A DNA stretch of 64,000 bases from Bacteroidaceae bacterium (GCA_017615835.1 JAFZZI010000009.1:1-64000); one strand, 5' to 3'. Shown: positions 16,383 through 25,506, numbered from the stretch's first letter. Notes: generated from the letters alone by a model not told the origin. Translations and numbers: made by a program.

Positions 16383-17750
16383 TTACTTTAAACGGCAAGT
16401 ATAGGACTGGAGGGCAGTGAGATAATTGCCGGCTGACGTGCAGTAGTTCTCCTGTGCTTCGGCCAGGTCACCGTATGCCTTGAGCATATCGGTGACTGTT
16501 GTGTAGCCGGATTCGTAATTAAGGCAGGCTTGGTCGTACAGATGCCGGTAGTATTCAGTCTGGGCTTTTGCGAGTTGCATATCATCCCAAGCGCTTGTAA
16601 GGTCAAAATAGAGTTTGCGCTGCTGTAGGATGAGCATCTGACCCAGATGCTCGCGGTCGTTGACTGCTTTTTCAAGGTCAGCCTGCTGTTGCTGGAGTTT
16701 GTAACTGTTCTTAGCCCAATCGGAGATGGGTATCTGTACGGCAGCGAATATGGTGCCGTTCCATTTTCCAGGGTTGATTTCGGAAAGTCTGGTGTAACCG
16801 TATGTCAAGCCGATACCTATCTGGGGGAGACTGGAACCGATGGTGAGTTTCTTCTCGAATTTTTTAGCTTCTATCTGAAGATCCAGAAGGTGTGTCTCTT
16901 CGAGATTTGCAGCTACGTCTTCTTCGTAGATGTACACTTGTTCCGGGGTCGGTAACGAGTCCATCACGGCACCGGGGAACTCATAGCTGTCAATCTCAGT
17001 AGCGCGGTATTCAAATCCAATGCTGTTCAACAGGTTCATTTTTGAAAGCCTGATTCCGGTTTTCAATTTGGCTTGTCCGTTAATAAGTTCCAGTTTCTTG
17101 GTTTGGAGCAGCATCTGGTCGGACTTCAGGATAATGCCCTGGCTGAGAGCTAAGTCTGCGACTTTCTCAAGGGAGTCGAGCAGGACGGATAGGGCTTGGA
17201 GGGTTTTCTGCTTTTCCTGGAGGGCGGCAAGATCATAGTAGGTCTTGTCAACTTCTTCGATTACGTCGCGCTGCTTCATGCGCCCCATAAGTTGGGCGGC
17301 ACTTATTCCTAACGAGGCATAATGGCTGCCGTTGAATATGCGCCTTCCCATGAAAACGGGTTGAATAATGGTAATACCGTATCTCTGACCGTATTTCAGG
17401 TAACTGAAGGTTTCGGAGGCTCCAAGTTCGGGGGCGATTTCCGCCCATGTGTATTCCATGTTGTAGCCGAACTCGTTCTTGCCAAGGACGTCGGAGACGC
17501 TTTTGTGGATGAGGTGGTCGAAAGAGTGGAAGGCGAGCCCCGTGAGGCTGACATTGGGGAAGAAGTTTGTTACGACTTCCCTCTTTTTGGCTATGGCTGC
17601 GGTGATGTCGAGGCTGGCATTCTTTATGTCGTTGTTGTTTTGCAGAGCGGTCTGGCGGCACTCTTCAAGGGTGAGGGTGCGCTTGGGCTGGCCGGCAACA
17701 CCAGTGGTGATGCAGAGGGTCAGCAATAGTGCTATAATTCCGGGTTTCAT
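16383..17750 (-). CDS. TolC-family outer membrane efflux protein
   Basis: A 455-residue protein with a signal peptide (MKPGIIALLLTLCITTGVAG). LTLEECRQTALQNNNDI marks the first TolC repeat. Two long coiled-coil segments (around residues 165-230 and 330-400) and a second repeat ending in ENYCTSAGNYLTALQSY are typical of the outer-membrane channel of RND pumps. It overlaps the RND gene by 4 bases and is the last gene of a four-gene operon, so it should supply the exit duct for that pump. Confidence 0.9.
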   Translation of the reverse strand: MKPGIIALLLTLCITTGVAGQPKRTLTLEECRQTALQNNNDIKNASLDITAAIAKKREVVTNFFPNVSLTGLAFHSFDHLIHKSVSDVLGKNEFGYNMEYTWAEIAPELGASETFSYLKYGQRYGITIIQPVFMGRRIFNGSHYASLGISAAQLMGRMKQRDVIEEVDKTYYDLAALQEKQKTLQALSVLLDSLEKVADLALSQGIILKSDQMLLQTKKLELINGQAKLKTGIRLSKMNLLNSIGFEYRATEIDSYEFPGAVMDSLPTPEQVYIYEEDVAANLEETHLLDLQIEAKKFEKKLTIGSSLPQIGIGLTYGYTRLSEINPGKWNGTIFAAVQIPISDWAKNSYKLQQQQADLEKAVNDREHLGQMLILQQRKLYFDLTSAWDDMQLAKAQTEYYRHLYDQACLNYESGYTTVTDMLKAYGDLAEAQENYCTSAGNYLTALQSYTCRLK

Positions 17751-20700
17751 GACTGCTTGTCTTTTTTAGCGAAGAGCTGCCAGTACGAGACGGGCATTAT
17801 CAGTACAGTGAATGGGAGCGTTATTACTACTCCGAAGAGTATGACCACACCCATAGGCATCCAGAGCGCGTCACCGCTGATTATCATGGGCAGTACGCCA
17901 AGTGCGGTGGTGCATGAGGTTAGGAATATCGGTCTCATGCGGCGTGAACCGGCAAGGAAGGCGGCCTCGCGGTAACTGAGCCCTTGTTCGAAGTGCAACT
18001 CTTCAGCATATTCGAACATGATGATTCCGTTTCGCACGATTATGCCGACGAGCGAGATGAGACCTAGCAGGGCAGTCATACCGAAGCTGAGGTTGAATAT
18101 CTTTAGTCCGACCAGTGTGCCGAAAAGGCAGAGCGTTGAAAGGGACATCGTCAAGATGGGGATGTTGATTTTCTTGAAGTTGATGAGAAGGAATACGAAC
18201 ATGACCAGCAAGGCAGCACCGAACGAGGCTCCCATATCGGGCATGAGTTCGCGGTTTACCTGAGTGAGGCCAGCCTCCTGCATGATGACTCCTTCGGGTA
18301 AGTCATTCATGTTTTCCTTCATCCATCTGCGTATCCGGCGCATGGCCTCAGGTTGGGTGAATCCTTGTTTTGTGTCGGTTCCGACTGATACAGTCTTGTA
18401 GATGCCTTCGGTGCGTATGTTCTGGTTGAGAACCCACTCGGGATTTATATCAGCGACTTGTCTGAGCGGTACTCTTATGGTGGGCACTGACGTGCTGACG
18501 GTCTTGTTTCGCAGGGCGTCATAGGTGACAGTGTCGCTCGAGTTAGTGCTGTAGAGCACTACGGGTATCGATGAATCATCGCTTTCCTGAAGTGAGAGCA
18601 ACGGAGACGAACCGAATTCCTGATTCAGCGACAGAGCAAGAAGAACGGGGTTTATGCCTAAACGGGCGGTTTCATCGTGATTCATGCTTACGTTGATGGC
18701 AGGAATGTTGTCATAGTCAGTATGAACCCATTTCAAGACTTCACTCTGGGTGTGCATGAAGGCGGCCAGCGAGTCGGCAAGGGTCATGAGGGTTTTGCGG
18801 TCCTTGCCAGAGAACTGGATTTCTATGGGTGAGGAGACTCCATGGTAGTCCATTTGCCTTATTCGCAGGATGGCGTTGGGAAAATAGTGCTCAAGTGTCT
18901 TTTCATACTCGCCTATCAGTTCGGAAGTGGCTTTTTCGCTGATTGTGTTTACAATGATTTGTGCGAAGTTCGGCTGAGGAAGCGATGGCGCGTAGGTGGC
19001 ATGGAAACGGGGTGCGCTTGTGCCGACAAACGTTGTGACGTTTTTTATACGCGGTTCCTCAAGCAGTTTCGAAGAGAGTATGTCGGCATTCTGTTGGGTT
19101 TGTCTGATGCCTGATCCTTCGTCAAGATACATCTCTATGACGAATAGGTCGCGTGATGCCATCGGCAGCAATTGCAGGTTTGTCTTGAATACCATGAGGC
19201 CGCTTAGGGCAACGAGCAGGACTCCCGACGCTATGGTCATTACAGGATGTCTGAAGCAGAATACTTCACCTTTGTCATATACTTTCTGGATGGCGTTGAA
19301 GAATGCGGCCTGCAGTTTTGCGAATCCTTTGGTCTCATTGCTGTACTCCTGAGGACCGGCAATGTGTCTGACTTCAAGGGAAGGTACTACGAATACAGCG
19401 TATGCAAGGGATATCATCAGGGTGATGGCGATGACCCAGGGAAATAGTCCGAACACGTCTTTCAGGTAACTGTCGAGTATGAACAGCATGGGGAAGAGCA
19501 TCAGACTGATTGAGAGCGTGGCCATGAGCATTGGGGTGAAGAGTTCGTTGGCGGCGGCAACTGCAGCTTCGGTACGCCCCATACCCTTGGAAATGTTGTC
19601 CATGTAGCCGTCCATAGTAACGATAGAGTCATCGACTATCATGCCGAGAACGACGATGAGTCCTGCAAGGGAGACTGTGTTAAGGGGCATTCCGGCCAGG
19701 AACATAATGGCAATTGCAACGGCAGTACAGGCAGGTACGCCGGTCGAGGCTACCATGGCGGACTTGAAAGGGAAGAGCATCAGCATGACCAGTATTACTA
19801 CCAGGATGGAGATGAACAGGTCGCGGATGAAGTTCAGGACTGATGTTCTCACAACTTTGGGCTGGTCTGTGATGCGCTCCATGCTTACGCTTTCAGGGAG
19901 TTCCTCTTTGAACTCTTCAAGGATTTTGTCTATGTGTGAGCCGAAGGCAACTATGTCACGGTCATTGCGCATTGATACGGAAACAAGAAGGGTGTTGTTG
20001 CCGTTGTACTTGATAGATGATGTCTTGTCGCTGACACGGCGTTCCACGTCGGCTATGTCGCCAAGCCGGACAATGCCGCCGGTTGGGTCGTTAAAGATTA
20101 TCTGGTTGGCAATCTCCTCTTCGGAGGTCACATTCTGCCTGACATAGATGCGCGATTCGGTGTAGTCTGTCGAGAATGTACCGCTCGGGACCTTGAGTCC
20201 CTCGGCCGTGTACGTCATTTTGAGCATGGTGGGATCGACTCCGTAGGCAGCCAGACGATCCATATCGACGGTAACGGCAATCTCTTCGGTCTGTTCACCG
20301 AGTATGTTGACTCTGGCCACATCCTCGTAAGCCAGCAGTCTCTCCTTGAGTTCCTTTGCGTATTCGCTCATCTCGCTCCAGCCCTTGTCGCTTGATTCAA
20401 GCGATATCAGCAGCGATGATATGTTGCTGAAGTCGTCGAGTACGACTATGGCCAGCACGTTGGGAGGGAGAGTCAGCTTGCGGGTTTGAAACTTGAACCG
20501 TATGTCTGCCCATGTTTGGCGGATTTTCTGGCCTGATATGTTGAGTTCGACGTAGATGTAGCATATTCCGTCTTTCGAGACGGATTTGAGTTTCTTCCTG
20601 TTAACCTCGGAACAGCTGAGAAGGACTTCCTCAAGGGGTATTGTAAGTTCTTGCTCTACCTGGTCGGCGGAAGCGCCCGGATAGACGGCGGCAACGAGTC

Positions 20701-20845
20701 CCTGCCTGATCTCAACAATCGGGAATTCGTCTTTGTTCATCTTCCACATTCCGAACAATCCGACGGCTATCAGTCCGAAAAGGATGAGATAAACGGCTTT
20801 GCTGCCTTCTATGGCTCCCTTGACTATGTTGCCGGTCTTTTTCAT
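17747..20845 (-). CDS. RND-family efflux transporter (AcrB/HAE-like)
   Basis: A 1032-residue inner-membrane pump. Twelve helices are arranged as 1+5 twice with two large periplasmic loops. Helix 4 carries the paired Asp of the proton relay in LGMIVDDSIVTMD. The second half repeats the pattern with LGLISLVGIIVRNGIIMFEY, where the Asp pair is absent, as usual. Overlaps of 4 bases with both the adaptor gene before and the TolC gene after show a single operon. Substrate is unknown; the Asp pair fits proton-driven export of small organic molecules rather than heavy metals. Confidence 0.9.
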   Translation of the reverse strand: MKKTGNIVKGAIEGSKAVYLILFGLIAVGLFGMWKMNKDEFPIVEIRQGLVAAVYPGASADQVEQELTIPLEEVLLSCSEVNRKKLKSVSKDGICYIYVELNISGQKIRQTWADIRFKFQTRKLTLPPNVLAIVVLDDFSNISSLLISLESSDKGWSEMSEYAKELKERLLAYEDVARVNILGEQTEEIAVTVDMDRLAAYGVDPTMLKMTYTAEGLKVPSGTFSTDYTESRIYVRQNVTSEEEIANQIIFNDPTGGIVRLGDIADVERRVSDKTSSIKYNGNNTLLVSVSMRNDRDIVAFGSHIDKILEEFKEELPESVSMERITDQPKVVRTSVLNFIRDLFISILVVILVMLMLFPFKSAMVASTGVPACTAVAIAIMFLAGMPLNTVSLAGLIVVLGMIVDDSIVTMDGYMDNISKGMGRTEAAVAAANELFTPMLMATLSISLMLFPMLFILDSYLKDVFGLFPWVIAITLMISLAYAVFVVPSLEVRHIAGPQEYSNETKGFAKLQAAFFNAIQKVYDKGEVFCFRHPVMTIASGVLLVALSGLMVFKTNLQLLPMASRDLFVIEMYLDEGSGIRQTQQNADILSSKLLEEPRIKNVTTFVGTSAPRFHATYAPSLPQPNFAQIIVNTISEKATSELIGEYEKTLEHYFPNAILRIRQMDYHGVSSPIEIQFSGKDRKTLMTLADSLAAFMHTQSEVLKWVHTDYDNIPAINVSMNHDETARLGINPVLLALSLNQEFGSSPLLSLQESDDSSIPVVLYSTNSSDTVTYDALRNKTVSTSVPTIRVPLRQVADINPEWVLNQNIRTEGIYKTVSVGTDTKQGFTQPEAMRRIRRWMKENMNDLPEGVIMQEAGLTQVNRELMPDMGASFGAALLVMFVFLLINFKKINIPILTMSLSTLCLFGTLVGLKIFNLSFGMTALLGLISLVGIIVRNGIIMFEYAEELHFEQGLSYREAAFLAGSRRMRPIFLTSCTTALGVLPMIISGDALWMPMGVVILFGVVITLPFTVLIMPVSYWQLFAKKDKQS

Positions 20846-21858
20846 CTTCTTTCGGTGTATTTGACTTTCATTCCGGAACTGACTTTGCTGATACCTTCAA
20901 CAATAACAAGGTCGTCCGGAACAAGGCCTTCCTGTATTGCGACACCCTTTTCAATAAACCCCATGGTGACGACTCTTCTCTTTGACACGATGCCTTCGGA
21001 GTCGATAACCCAGACGTAGCGTCCTTCGTCATCGGTCTTGACAACCGATGCGGGAACTGCCAGACGCTCCTGAAGGTCACTGCGCAGGTAAACCTTGCAG
21101 GCCATTCCGGCCTTAAGGTCGGCGGGGTAGTTGTCAATAACAAGTTTTGCCGTGTATGAGTGGGTGATGGATGTGGAACGTACACCGATGTCATTTACGG
21201 TGGCTGTGAGGCGAAGTTCGTTCAGGGCAGGAATGACCACTTCTGCCTTATCACCTTTCTTTACAGTGGAATATTCGCCTTCGGGTATGTCAATGGAGAC
21301 TTCAAGTGTGCTTTCGTCTATAATGGTGGCTATTCTTGAACCGGGTGTGATTTCCTTGCCGAGAGTGACGAAGACTTCATCGATGGTGCCGGTGAAAGGA
21401 GACTTGATCTGGCACTCGTCCAATGAGTGCTGGGAGATTTCGGCAGCAGACTCGGCCTGAGCGAGTTGTGTCTGGACTTCCATCCACTTTATTTCGGACA
21501 GACCTCCCCCTTCGTAAACCTTTTTTGCCCGTTCGTAACCGTCACGCGCCTGACGCAGCGTTGCCATGTTGGCCTTGTTAAGGCTTTTTACATCAGGAGC
21601 ATCAATGACGGCCAGCAATTGTCCCTTGGTCACCCTTTGGCCGACTTTGGCATTGAGCGTGGTCACGGTTCCGCCGTAGGTTGACAGCATCAGATGGATG
21701 TCATATGCTGTTACAGTACCCAGGTAGCTGCGTGTATATGTACTTGAAGTTTTGGCTACTCTTACGACCTCAACTGTGACGGCAGACTTCTCGTGTTCCT
21801 TACATCCTGTCAGTGCGAACAGTATGAGGACTATTATTGCGGCTGAATATCTCTTCAT
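20842..21858 (-). CDS. RND periplasmic adaptor (membrane fusion) lipoprotein
   Basis: A 338-residue protein started at the Met that opens MKRYSAAIIVLILFALTGC, a lipoprotein signal with lipobox LTGC; an upstream in-frame Met lies before it. A biotinyl-lipoyl half-motif (GTVTTLNAKVGQRVTKGQLLAVIDAP) precedes a short alpha-hairpin. A second lipoyl half (SPFTGTIDEVFVTLGKEITPGS) and a beta-barrel domain follow. It bridges the RND pump and the TolC duct. It overlaps the RND gene by 4 bases. Confidence 0.9.
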   Translation of the reverse strand: MKRYSAAIIVLILFALTGCKEHEKSAVTVEVVRVAKTSSTYTRSYLGTVTAYDIHLMLSTYGGTVTTLNAKVGQRVTKGQLLAVIDAPDVKSLNKANMATLRQARDGYERAKKVYEGGGLSEIKWMEVQTQLAQAESAAEISQHSLDECQIKSPFTGTIDEVFVTLGKEITPGSRIATIIDESTLEVSIDIPEGEYSTVKKGDKAEVVIPALNELRLTATVNDIGVRSTSITHSYTAKLVIDNYPADLKAGMACKVYLRSDLQERLAVPASVVKTDDEGRYVWVIDSEGIVSKRRVVTMGFIEKGVAIQEGLVPDDLVIVEGISKVSSGMKVKYTERR

Positions 21859-21862
21859 TTTG

Positions 21863-22432
21863 TCAATCTTCCTTGTCAGCAATACATATGACATTGTTAC
21901 CTACAACAGTGTATTCGTTGATGTAGTTCTTGCCGTTAATTTGATTCAACGTAGAGAATCCTCCTGACAGATTAATGTCGAACATGATGGTCTGATCGTG
22001 CATGACACCATTTCCGTCCATAGTCAGAAGTACCGGGGTACCAATGGAAAGCAGCGTGGTTGACGAACCTTCCGGCACGATTCCGATGACCGCTTCATCG
22101 GGATTCAGTTTTAGTGTGTCTCCGTGCAGTGTCGCATCGAACGAAAAGGCGTTCCCGCCCAGCATGACGCTCATGTTCACGATGTATCTGTCTCCGTTCC
22201 CGAGAATCTTCATCTGTCCGGACTGTGAAACCAGAAGGTAGCCGACATAGCCGATTGTGTCGGGTTGTGCGTTGTCGTCGTCAAGACAGGTCTGAATATT
22301 CAGGAAAGTCAGGTTGCCGGACATTTTGAAGTGGTATCTTCCGAGTATGGACTCTTCGATGGGCTTTGTACATGAAAAAAAGACTGTTGCCAGCAACGCG
22401 GACAGCAACAGGTTCAGGAGGTTTCTTTTCAT
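21863..22432 (-). CDS. lipoprotein of unknown function heading the RND operon
   Basis: A 189-residue lipoprotein: MKRNLLNLLLSALLATVFFSC with Cys as the lipidation site. The start at 22432 is chosen because the promoter at 22460-22467 places the transcript start near 22453, downstream of the earlier Met. The mature part is beta-rich (GRYHFKMSGNLTFLNI, GYVGYLLVSQSGQMKILG) and could be a calycin-like or DUF4925-like barrel; this is a guess. It precedes the adaptor gene by 4 bases, so it is made with the pump and may be an accessory component. Confidence 0.65.
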   Translation of the reverse strand: MKRNLLNLLLSALLATVFFSCTKPIEESILGRYHFKMSGNLTFLNIQTCLDDDNAQPDTIGYVGYLLVSQSGQMKILGNGDRYIVNMSVMLGGNAFSFDATLHGDTLKLNPDEAVIGIVPEGSSTTLLSIGTPVLLTMDGNGVMHDQTIMFDINLSGGFSTLNQINGKNYINEYTVVGNNVICIADKED

Positions 22433-22459
22433 TTGTTTGGATTTTATAGCTTTTAGGCG

Positions 22460-22467
22460 CAAATATA
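22460..22467 (-). promoter_or_regulatory. promoter -7 element of the RND operon
   Basis: The reverse strand reads TATATTTG, an exact TAnnTTTG match. It sits 27 bases upstream of the lipoprotein ATG at 22432 and is divergent to the rplM promoter about 70 bases away. Confidence 0.55.
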
Positions 22468-22536
22468 GTTTTTTTTCCGTTCACGAATGCTTGTGCACCA
22501 AGACTACTTATTGTTTATCAAAAAAGCGAAAATTAT

Positions 22537-22567
22537 TTTGCAGGATAGTTATAAAATACTAATTTTG
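22537..22567 (+). promoter_or_regulatory. promoter of the rplM operon
   Basis: TTTG at 22537-22540, a 19-base spacer, then TAATTTTG at 22560-22567. Both boxes match the Bacteroidota vegetative promoter. Transcription should begin near 22574, giving a leader of about 169 bases. Confidence 0.75.
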
Positions 22568-22573
22568 CAGGCC

Positions 22574-22742
22574 GATTATTATCAATCTTTGGGTTAAAAG
22601 ATTAAATGTAAGCGAGTTAAACCTCCGAGTAAGGAATCTGAGGCATAGCGTTAACCTCTGATTGCGAGCGTTTGAGGATGTTTCCGGCCCGTTGTGAAAC
22701 GGGAGGTTTCGTGCGAAGAATGAATTTTTAATGATTTAAAGA
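22574..22742 (+). ncRNA. structured 5' leader of the rplM-rpsI-rpsB-tsf operon
   Basis: Four hairpins can be drawn. Hairpin 1 is AATCTTT/AAAGATT (22584-22590/22597-22603). Two tandem look-alike units follow, each opening with GTTAA: CCTC/GAGG at 22622-22643 and again at 22655-22677, 33 bases apart. Hairpin 4 is CCCGTT/AACGGG (22688-22703). None has a U-tract, so it is not a terminator. Long structured leaders ahead of ribosomal protein operons usually bind the encoded protein for feedback control; here uL13 is the first gene. Assignment as an uL13 autoregulatory leader is inference. Confidence 0.45.
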
Positions 22743-23204
22743 ATGAACACTTTAAGTTACAAGACCATTTCGGCCAACAAGGCTACCGTCAACAAGGAGT
22801 GGGTCGTGGTTGATGCCGCTGACCAGGTCCTGGGACGTTTTGCGGTTAAGGTTGCGAAACTGCTCCGCGGCAAGTACAAACCGAATTTCACACCTAATGT
22901 GGACTGCGGTGACAATGTCATCGTAATAAATGCTGACAAGGTTGTCCTGACCGGCAAGAAGTGGACGGACCGAGTATATCTGCGCTACACAGGCTATCCT
23001 GGCGGTCAGCGCGAAATGACACCCGCACAGCTGATGAAGAAGCCGAACGGGGCAGAGAGATTAATGAAGAAGGTGGTCAAGGGCATGCTTCCCAAGACAA
23101 AGCTTGGAAGCCAGCTCATTGATAATCTGTTTGTCTATGCGGGTACAGAGCATCCACATCAGGCACAGACTCCAAAGTCCATCGATATCAATTCACTTAA
23201 TTAA
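22743..23204 (+). CDS. rplM: 50S ribosomal protein uL13
   Basis: A 153-residue ribosomal protein, an early-assembly component of the large subunit. EWVVVDAADQVLGRFAVKVAKLLRGKYKPNFTPN near the N-terminus and YRYTGYPGG-type text (LRYTGYPGGQREMTPAQLM) are diagnostic. AERLMKKVVKGMLPKTKLG and YAGTEHPHQAQ complete the signature. It is first in an operon with rpsI 10 bases downstream, the classical L13-S9 pair. Confidence 0.97.
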   Translation: MNTLSYKTISANKATVNKEWVVVDAADQVLGRFAVKVAKLLRGKYKPNFTPNVDCGDNVIVINADKVVLTGKKWTDRVYLRYTGYPGGQREMTPAQLMKKPNGAERLMKKVVKGMLPKTKLGSQLIDNLFVYAGTEHPHQAQTPKSIDINSLN

Positions 23205-23214
23205 CTGAAAGAGA

Positions 23215-23601
23215 ATGGAAGTAATCAATGCATTGGGCCGTCGTAAACGCGCCATAGCACGTGTCTTCGTTACTGAAGGAACAGGTAAGATTACCATCAA
23301 CAAGAGGGATTTAAGCGTATATTTTCCGTCACCTCTGCTTCAGTATGTTGTTCTCCAGCCTCTGAAGAAACTTGATGTCGCTGAGAAGTATGACATAAAG
23401 GTGAATCTGAATGGTGGTGGCTACAACGGTCAGGCAAACGCCCTCCGTCTGGCTATCGCACGCGCACTCGTCAAGATTAATCCCGAGGACAAGAAGTCGC
23501 TCCGTTCCGAAGGCTTCCTCACCCGCGATTCACGCTCTGTTGAGCGCAAGAAGCCGGGTCAGCCGAAGGCACGCCGCAGATTCCAGTTCAGCAAGCGTTA
23601 A
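23215..23601 (+). CDS. rpsI: 30S ribosomal protein uS9
   Basis: A 128-residue ribosomal protein whose basic C-terminal tail (KPGQPKARRRFQFSKR) reaches the P-site tRNA anticodon loop. GRRKRAIARVFVTEGTGKITINKRDL is the N-terminal signature, and NGGGYNGQANALRLAIARAL matches the second. It directly follows rplM with 10 bases between. Confidence 0.97.
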   Translation: MEVINALGRRKRAIARVFVTEGTGKITINKRDLSVYFPSPLLQYVVLQPLKKLDVAEKYDIKVNLNGGGYNGQANALRLAIARALVKINPEDKKSLRSEGFLTRDSRSVERKKPGQPKARRRFQFSKR

Positions 23602-23741
23602 TATGTCTTGTGGGCCTTTCCGGAGTATATGCGGTCAGGCCTTATCTGGTTTAGTATCCAAACTGTCTGGATCCGTCTTCAGTGGCGGCTACCAGACGGC
23701 TGGTTGAAAAATTGAAAGGAAAGTAAACTACAATTATTATT
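23602..23741 (+). other. intergenic stretch with three small hairpins before rpsB
   Basis: 140 bases between rpsI and rpsB. Stems: GGCCT/AGGCC (23613-23617/23637-23641), ATCCA/TGGAT (23656-23660/23668-23672) and CCGTCT/AGACGG (23673-23678/23694-23699). No TAnnTTTG promoter is seen, so rpsB-tsf are probably read through from rplM. The structures may be an uS2 control element or an RNA-processing site. Confidence 0.3.
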
Positions 23742-24626
23742 ATGTCAAGAACAAATTTTGAACAACTTCTGCAGGCGGGTTGCCATTTTGGCCATCTCCG
23801 TCGCAAATGGAATCCCGCCATGGCTCCTTATATTTTCATGGAGCGTAATGGTATCCACATCATTGACCTTAACAAAACTGTAGAGGCTGTCGATGAGGCC
23901 GCTGAGGTTCTCAAGAAGATGGCACGTGACGGCAAGAAGATTCTTTTTGTCGGAACAAAGAAACAGATAAAGGAAGTGGTCGAGGAGAAGGTGAAGGCGG
24001 TCGGTATGCCTTATGTAATTGAACGCTGGCCGGGTGGAATGCTTACCAACTTCCCCACAATCCGCAAGGCCGTAAAGAAGATGGCTACTATTGACAAGCT
24101 GACAAGCGACGGTACGTACGCCAACCTTTCGAAGCGTGAGACTCTCCAGATTGCCCGTCAGAGAGCCAAGCTGGAGAAGAATCTCGGCTCGATTGCAGAC
24201 CTCTCACGTCTGCCGGCAGCTTTGTTCGTAATTGATGTGCTCAAGGAAAATATCGCTGTCCGCGAAGCAAACCGTCTGGGTATTCCGGTATTCGGTATTG
24301 TTGACACTAACTCAGACCCTTCAGAGATTGACTATGTGATTCCCGCAAACGACGATGCCACCAAGTCTGTTGAGGCTATTCTGGATGTCTGCTGCGCTGC
24401 AATAGCAGAAGGATTGGAGGAACGTAAGGCTGAAAAGGTTGACGAGGCTGCTGCCGAGGAGCAGGAGGATAAGCCGGAGCGTCCCCGCCGCGAGCGTATC
24501 CGCAAGATTGCGAAGCCGGTTGAGACAATCGATAATCCCGTAGCAGAGGCTGCCCCGGCAGAGGAGGTTTCCGCAACTGACGAGGCTCCCGTCGCCGAGG
24601 CTGAGGAATCACCTGCAGAGGCTTGA
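23742..24626 (+). CDS. rpsB: 30S ribosomal protein uS2 with acidic C-terminal extension
   Basis: A 294-residue ribosomal protein of the small subunit. LLQAGCHFGHLRRKWNPAMAPYIF is the N-terminal signature, and PVFGIVDTNSDPSEIDYVIPANDDA the C-terminal core signature. After about residue 228 there is a low-complexity tail of some 65 residues rich in Glu, Ala and Pro with one basic patch (RPRRERIRKIAK). E. coli uS2 is about 241 residues, so the tail is an addition. tsf follows 30 bases downstream, the conserved rpsB-tsf pair. Confidence 0.96.
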   Translation: MSRTNFEQLLQAGCHFGHLRRKWNPAMAPYIFMERNGIHIIDLNKTVEAVDEAAEVLKKMARDGKKILFVGTKKQIKEVVEEKVKAVGMPYVIERWPGGMLTNFPTIRKAVKKMATIDKLTSDGTYANLSKRETLQIARQRAKLEKNLGSIADLSRLPAALFVIDVLKENIAVREANRLGIPVFGIVDTNSDPSEIDYVIPANDDATKSVEAILDVCCAAIAEGLEERKAEKVDEAAAEEQEDKPERPRRERIRKIAKPVETIDNPVAEAAPAEEVSATDEAPVAEAEESPAEA

Positions 24627-24656
24627 TATTTAAAGAACAGTAAATTGAAGAAAACA

Positions 24657-25484
24657 ATGGCTATAACAGTTGCTGACATCAACAAACTCCGTACTATGAC
24701 AGGTGCGGGTATGGTTGATTGCAAGAAGGCTCTCACAGAGGCTGAGGGCGATTTTGACAAGGCTGTCGAGGTTATCCGTAAGAAGGGACTTGCAGTCGCT
24801 GCAAAGCGTTCGGACCGCGAGGCTTCGGAAGGATGTGTATTGGTTAAGGTTGACGGCAATTTCGGTGCTATCATCGCTCTTAAGTGCGAGACCGATTTTG
24901 TTGCAAACAATTCAGACTTCGTTAAGTTGACACGCGATATTCTGGATGCTGCCGTCTCTGCCCGTTGCAAGACGTTGGATGAGGTTAAGGCTCTGCCGTT
25001 CGGTGATACTACTGTTGAGAAGGCGGTAGTTGAACGTACCGGTATCGTGGGCGAGAAGATGGAACTTGACGGCTATAACTGGATTGAGGCTCCTGAGATT
25101 GCATCGTACAACCATCAGAACAAGAACTTCCTTTGTGTTCTTGTGGCTTTCAACAAGGCTGTCGCTGACAAGGATTATGTCCATGAGATTGCATTACAGG
25201 TTGCTGCCCAGAATCCCATTGCTGTTTCACCGTCAGAGGTTCCGGCTGATGTGATAGCACGCGAGAAAGAGATTGCTGCTGACAAGGCACGTCAGGAGGG
25301 TAAGCCTGAGAATATGATTGAGCGTATTGCCGAGGGCCGTATGAAGAAGTTCTATGATGAGAGCTGTCTTCTGAACCAGAAGTACATAAGCGATGATAAG
25401 CAGAGCGTTGCAGATTATCTGAAGGCCTATGACAAGGAACTGACGGTTACCTCTTTTAAACGTTTCACATTGAGGTCGGAGTGA
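24657..25484 (+). CDS. tsf: elongation factor Ts
   Basis: A 275-residue nucleotide exchange factor for EF-Tu. The start at ATG 24657 gives the usual MAITVADINKLR N-terminus; an in-frame TTG at 24645 is less likely. LRTMTGAGMVDCKKALTEAEGDFDKAVEVIRKKG is the UBA-like signature, and ALKCETDFVANNSDF the second EF-Ts signature in the core that contacts EF-Tu. A strong terminator follows at 25507. Confidence 0.96.
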   Translation: MAITVADINKLRTMTGAGMVDCKKALTEAEGDFDKAVEVIRKKGLAVAAKRSDREASEGCVLVKVDGNFGAIIALKCETDFVANNSDFVKLTRDILDAAVSARCKTLDEVKALPFGDTTVEKAVVERTGIVGEKMELDGYNWIEAPEIASYNHQNKNFLCVLVAFNKAVADKDYVHEIALQVAAQNPIAVSPSEVPADVIAREKEIAADKARQEGKPENMIERIAEGRMKKFYDESCLLNQKYISDDKQSVADYLKAYDKELTVTSFKRFTLRSE

Positions 25485-25506
25485 TTCTGATCTGATATGA
25501 TAAGTG

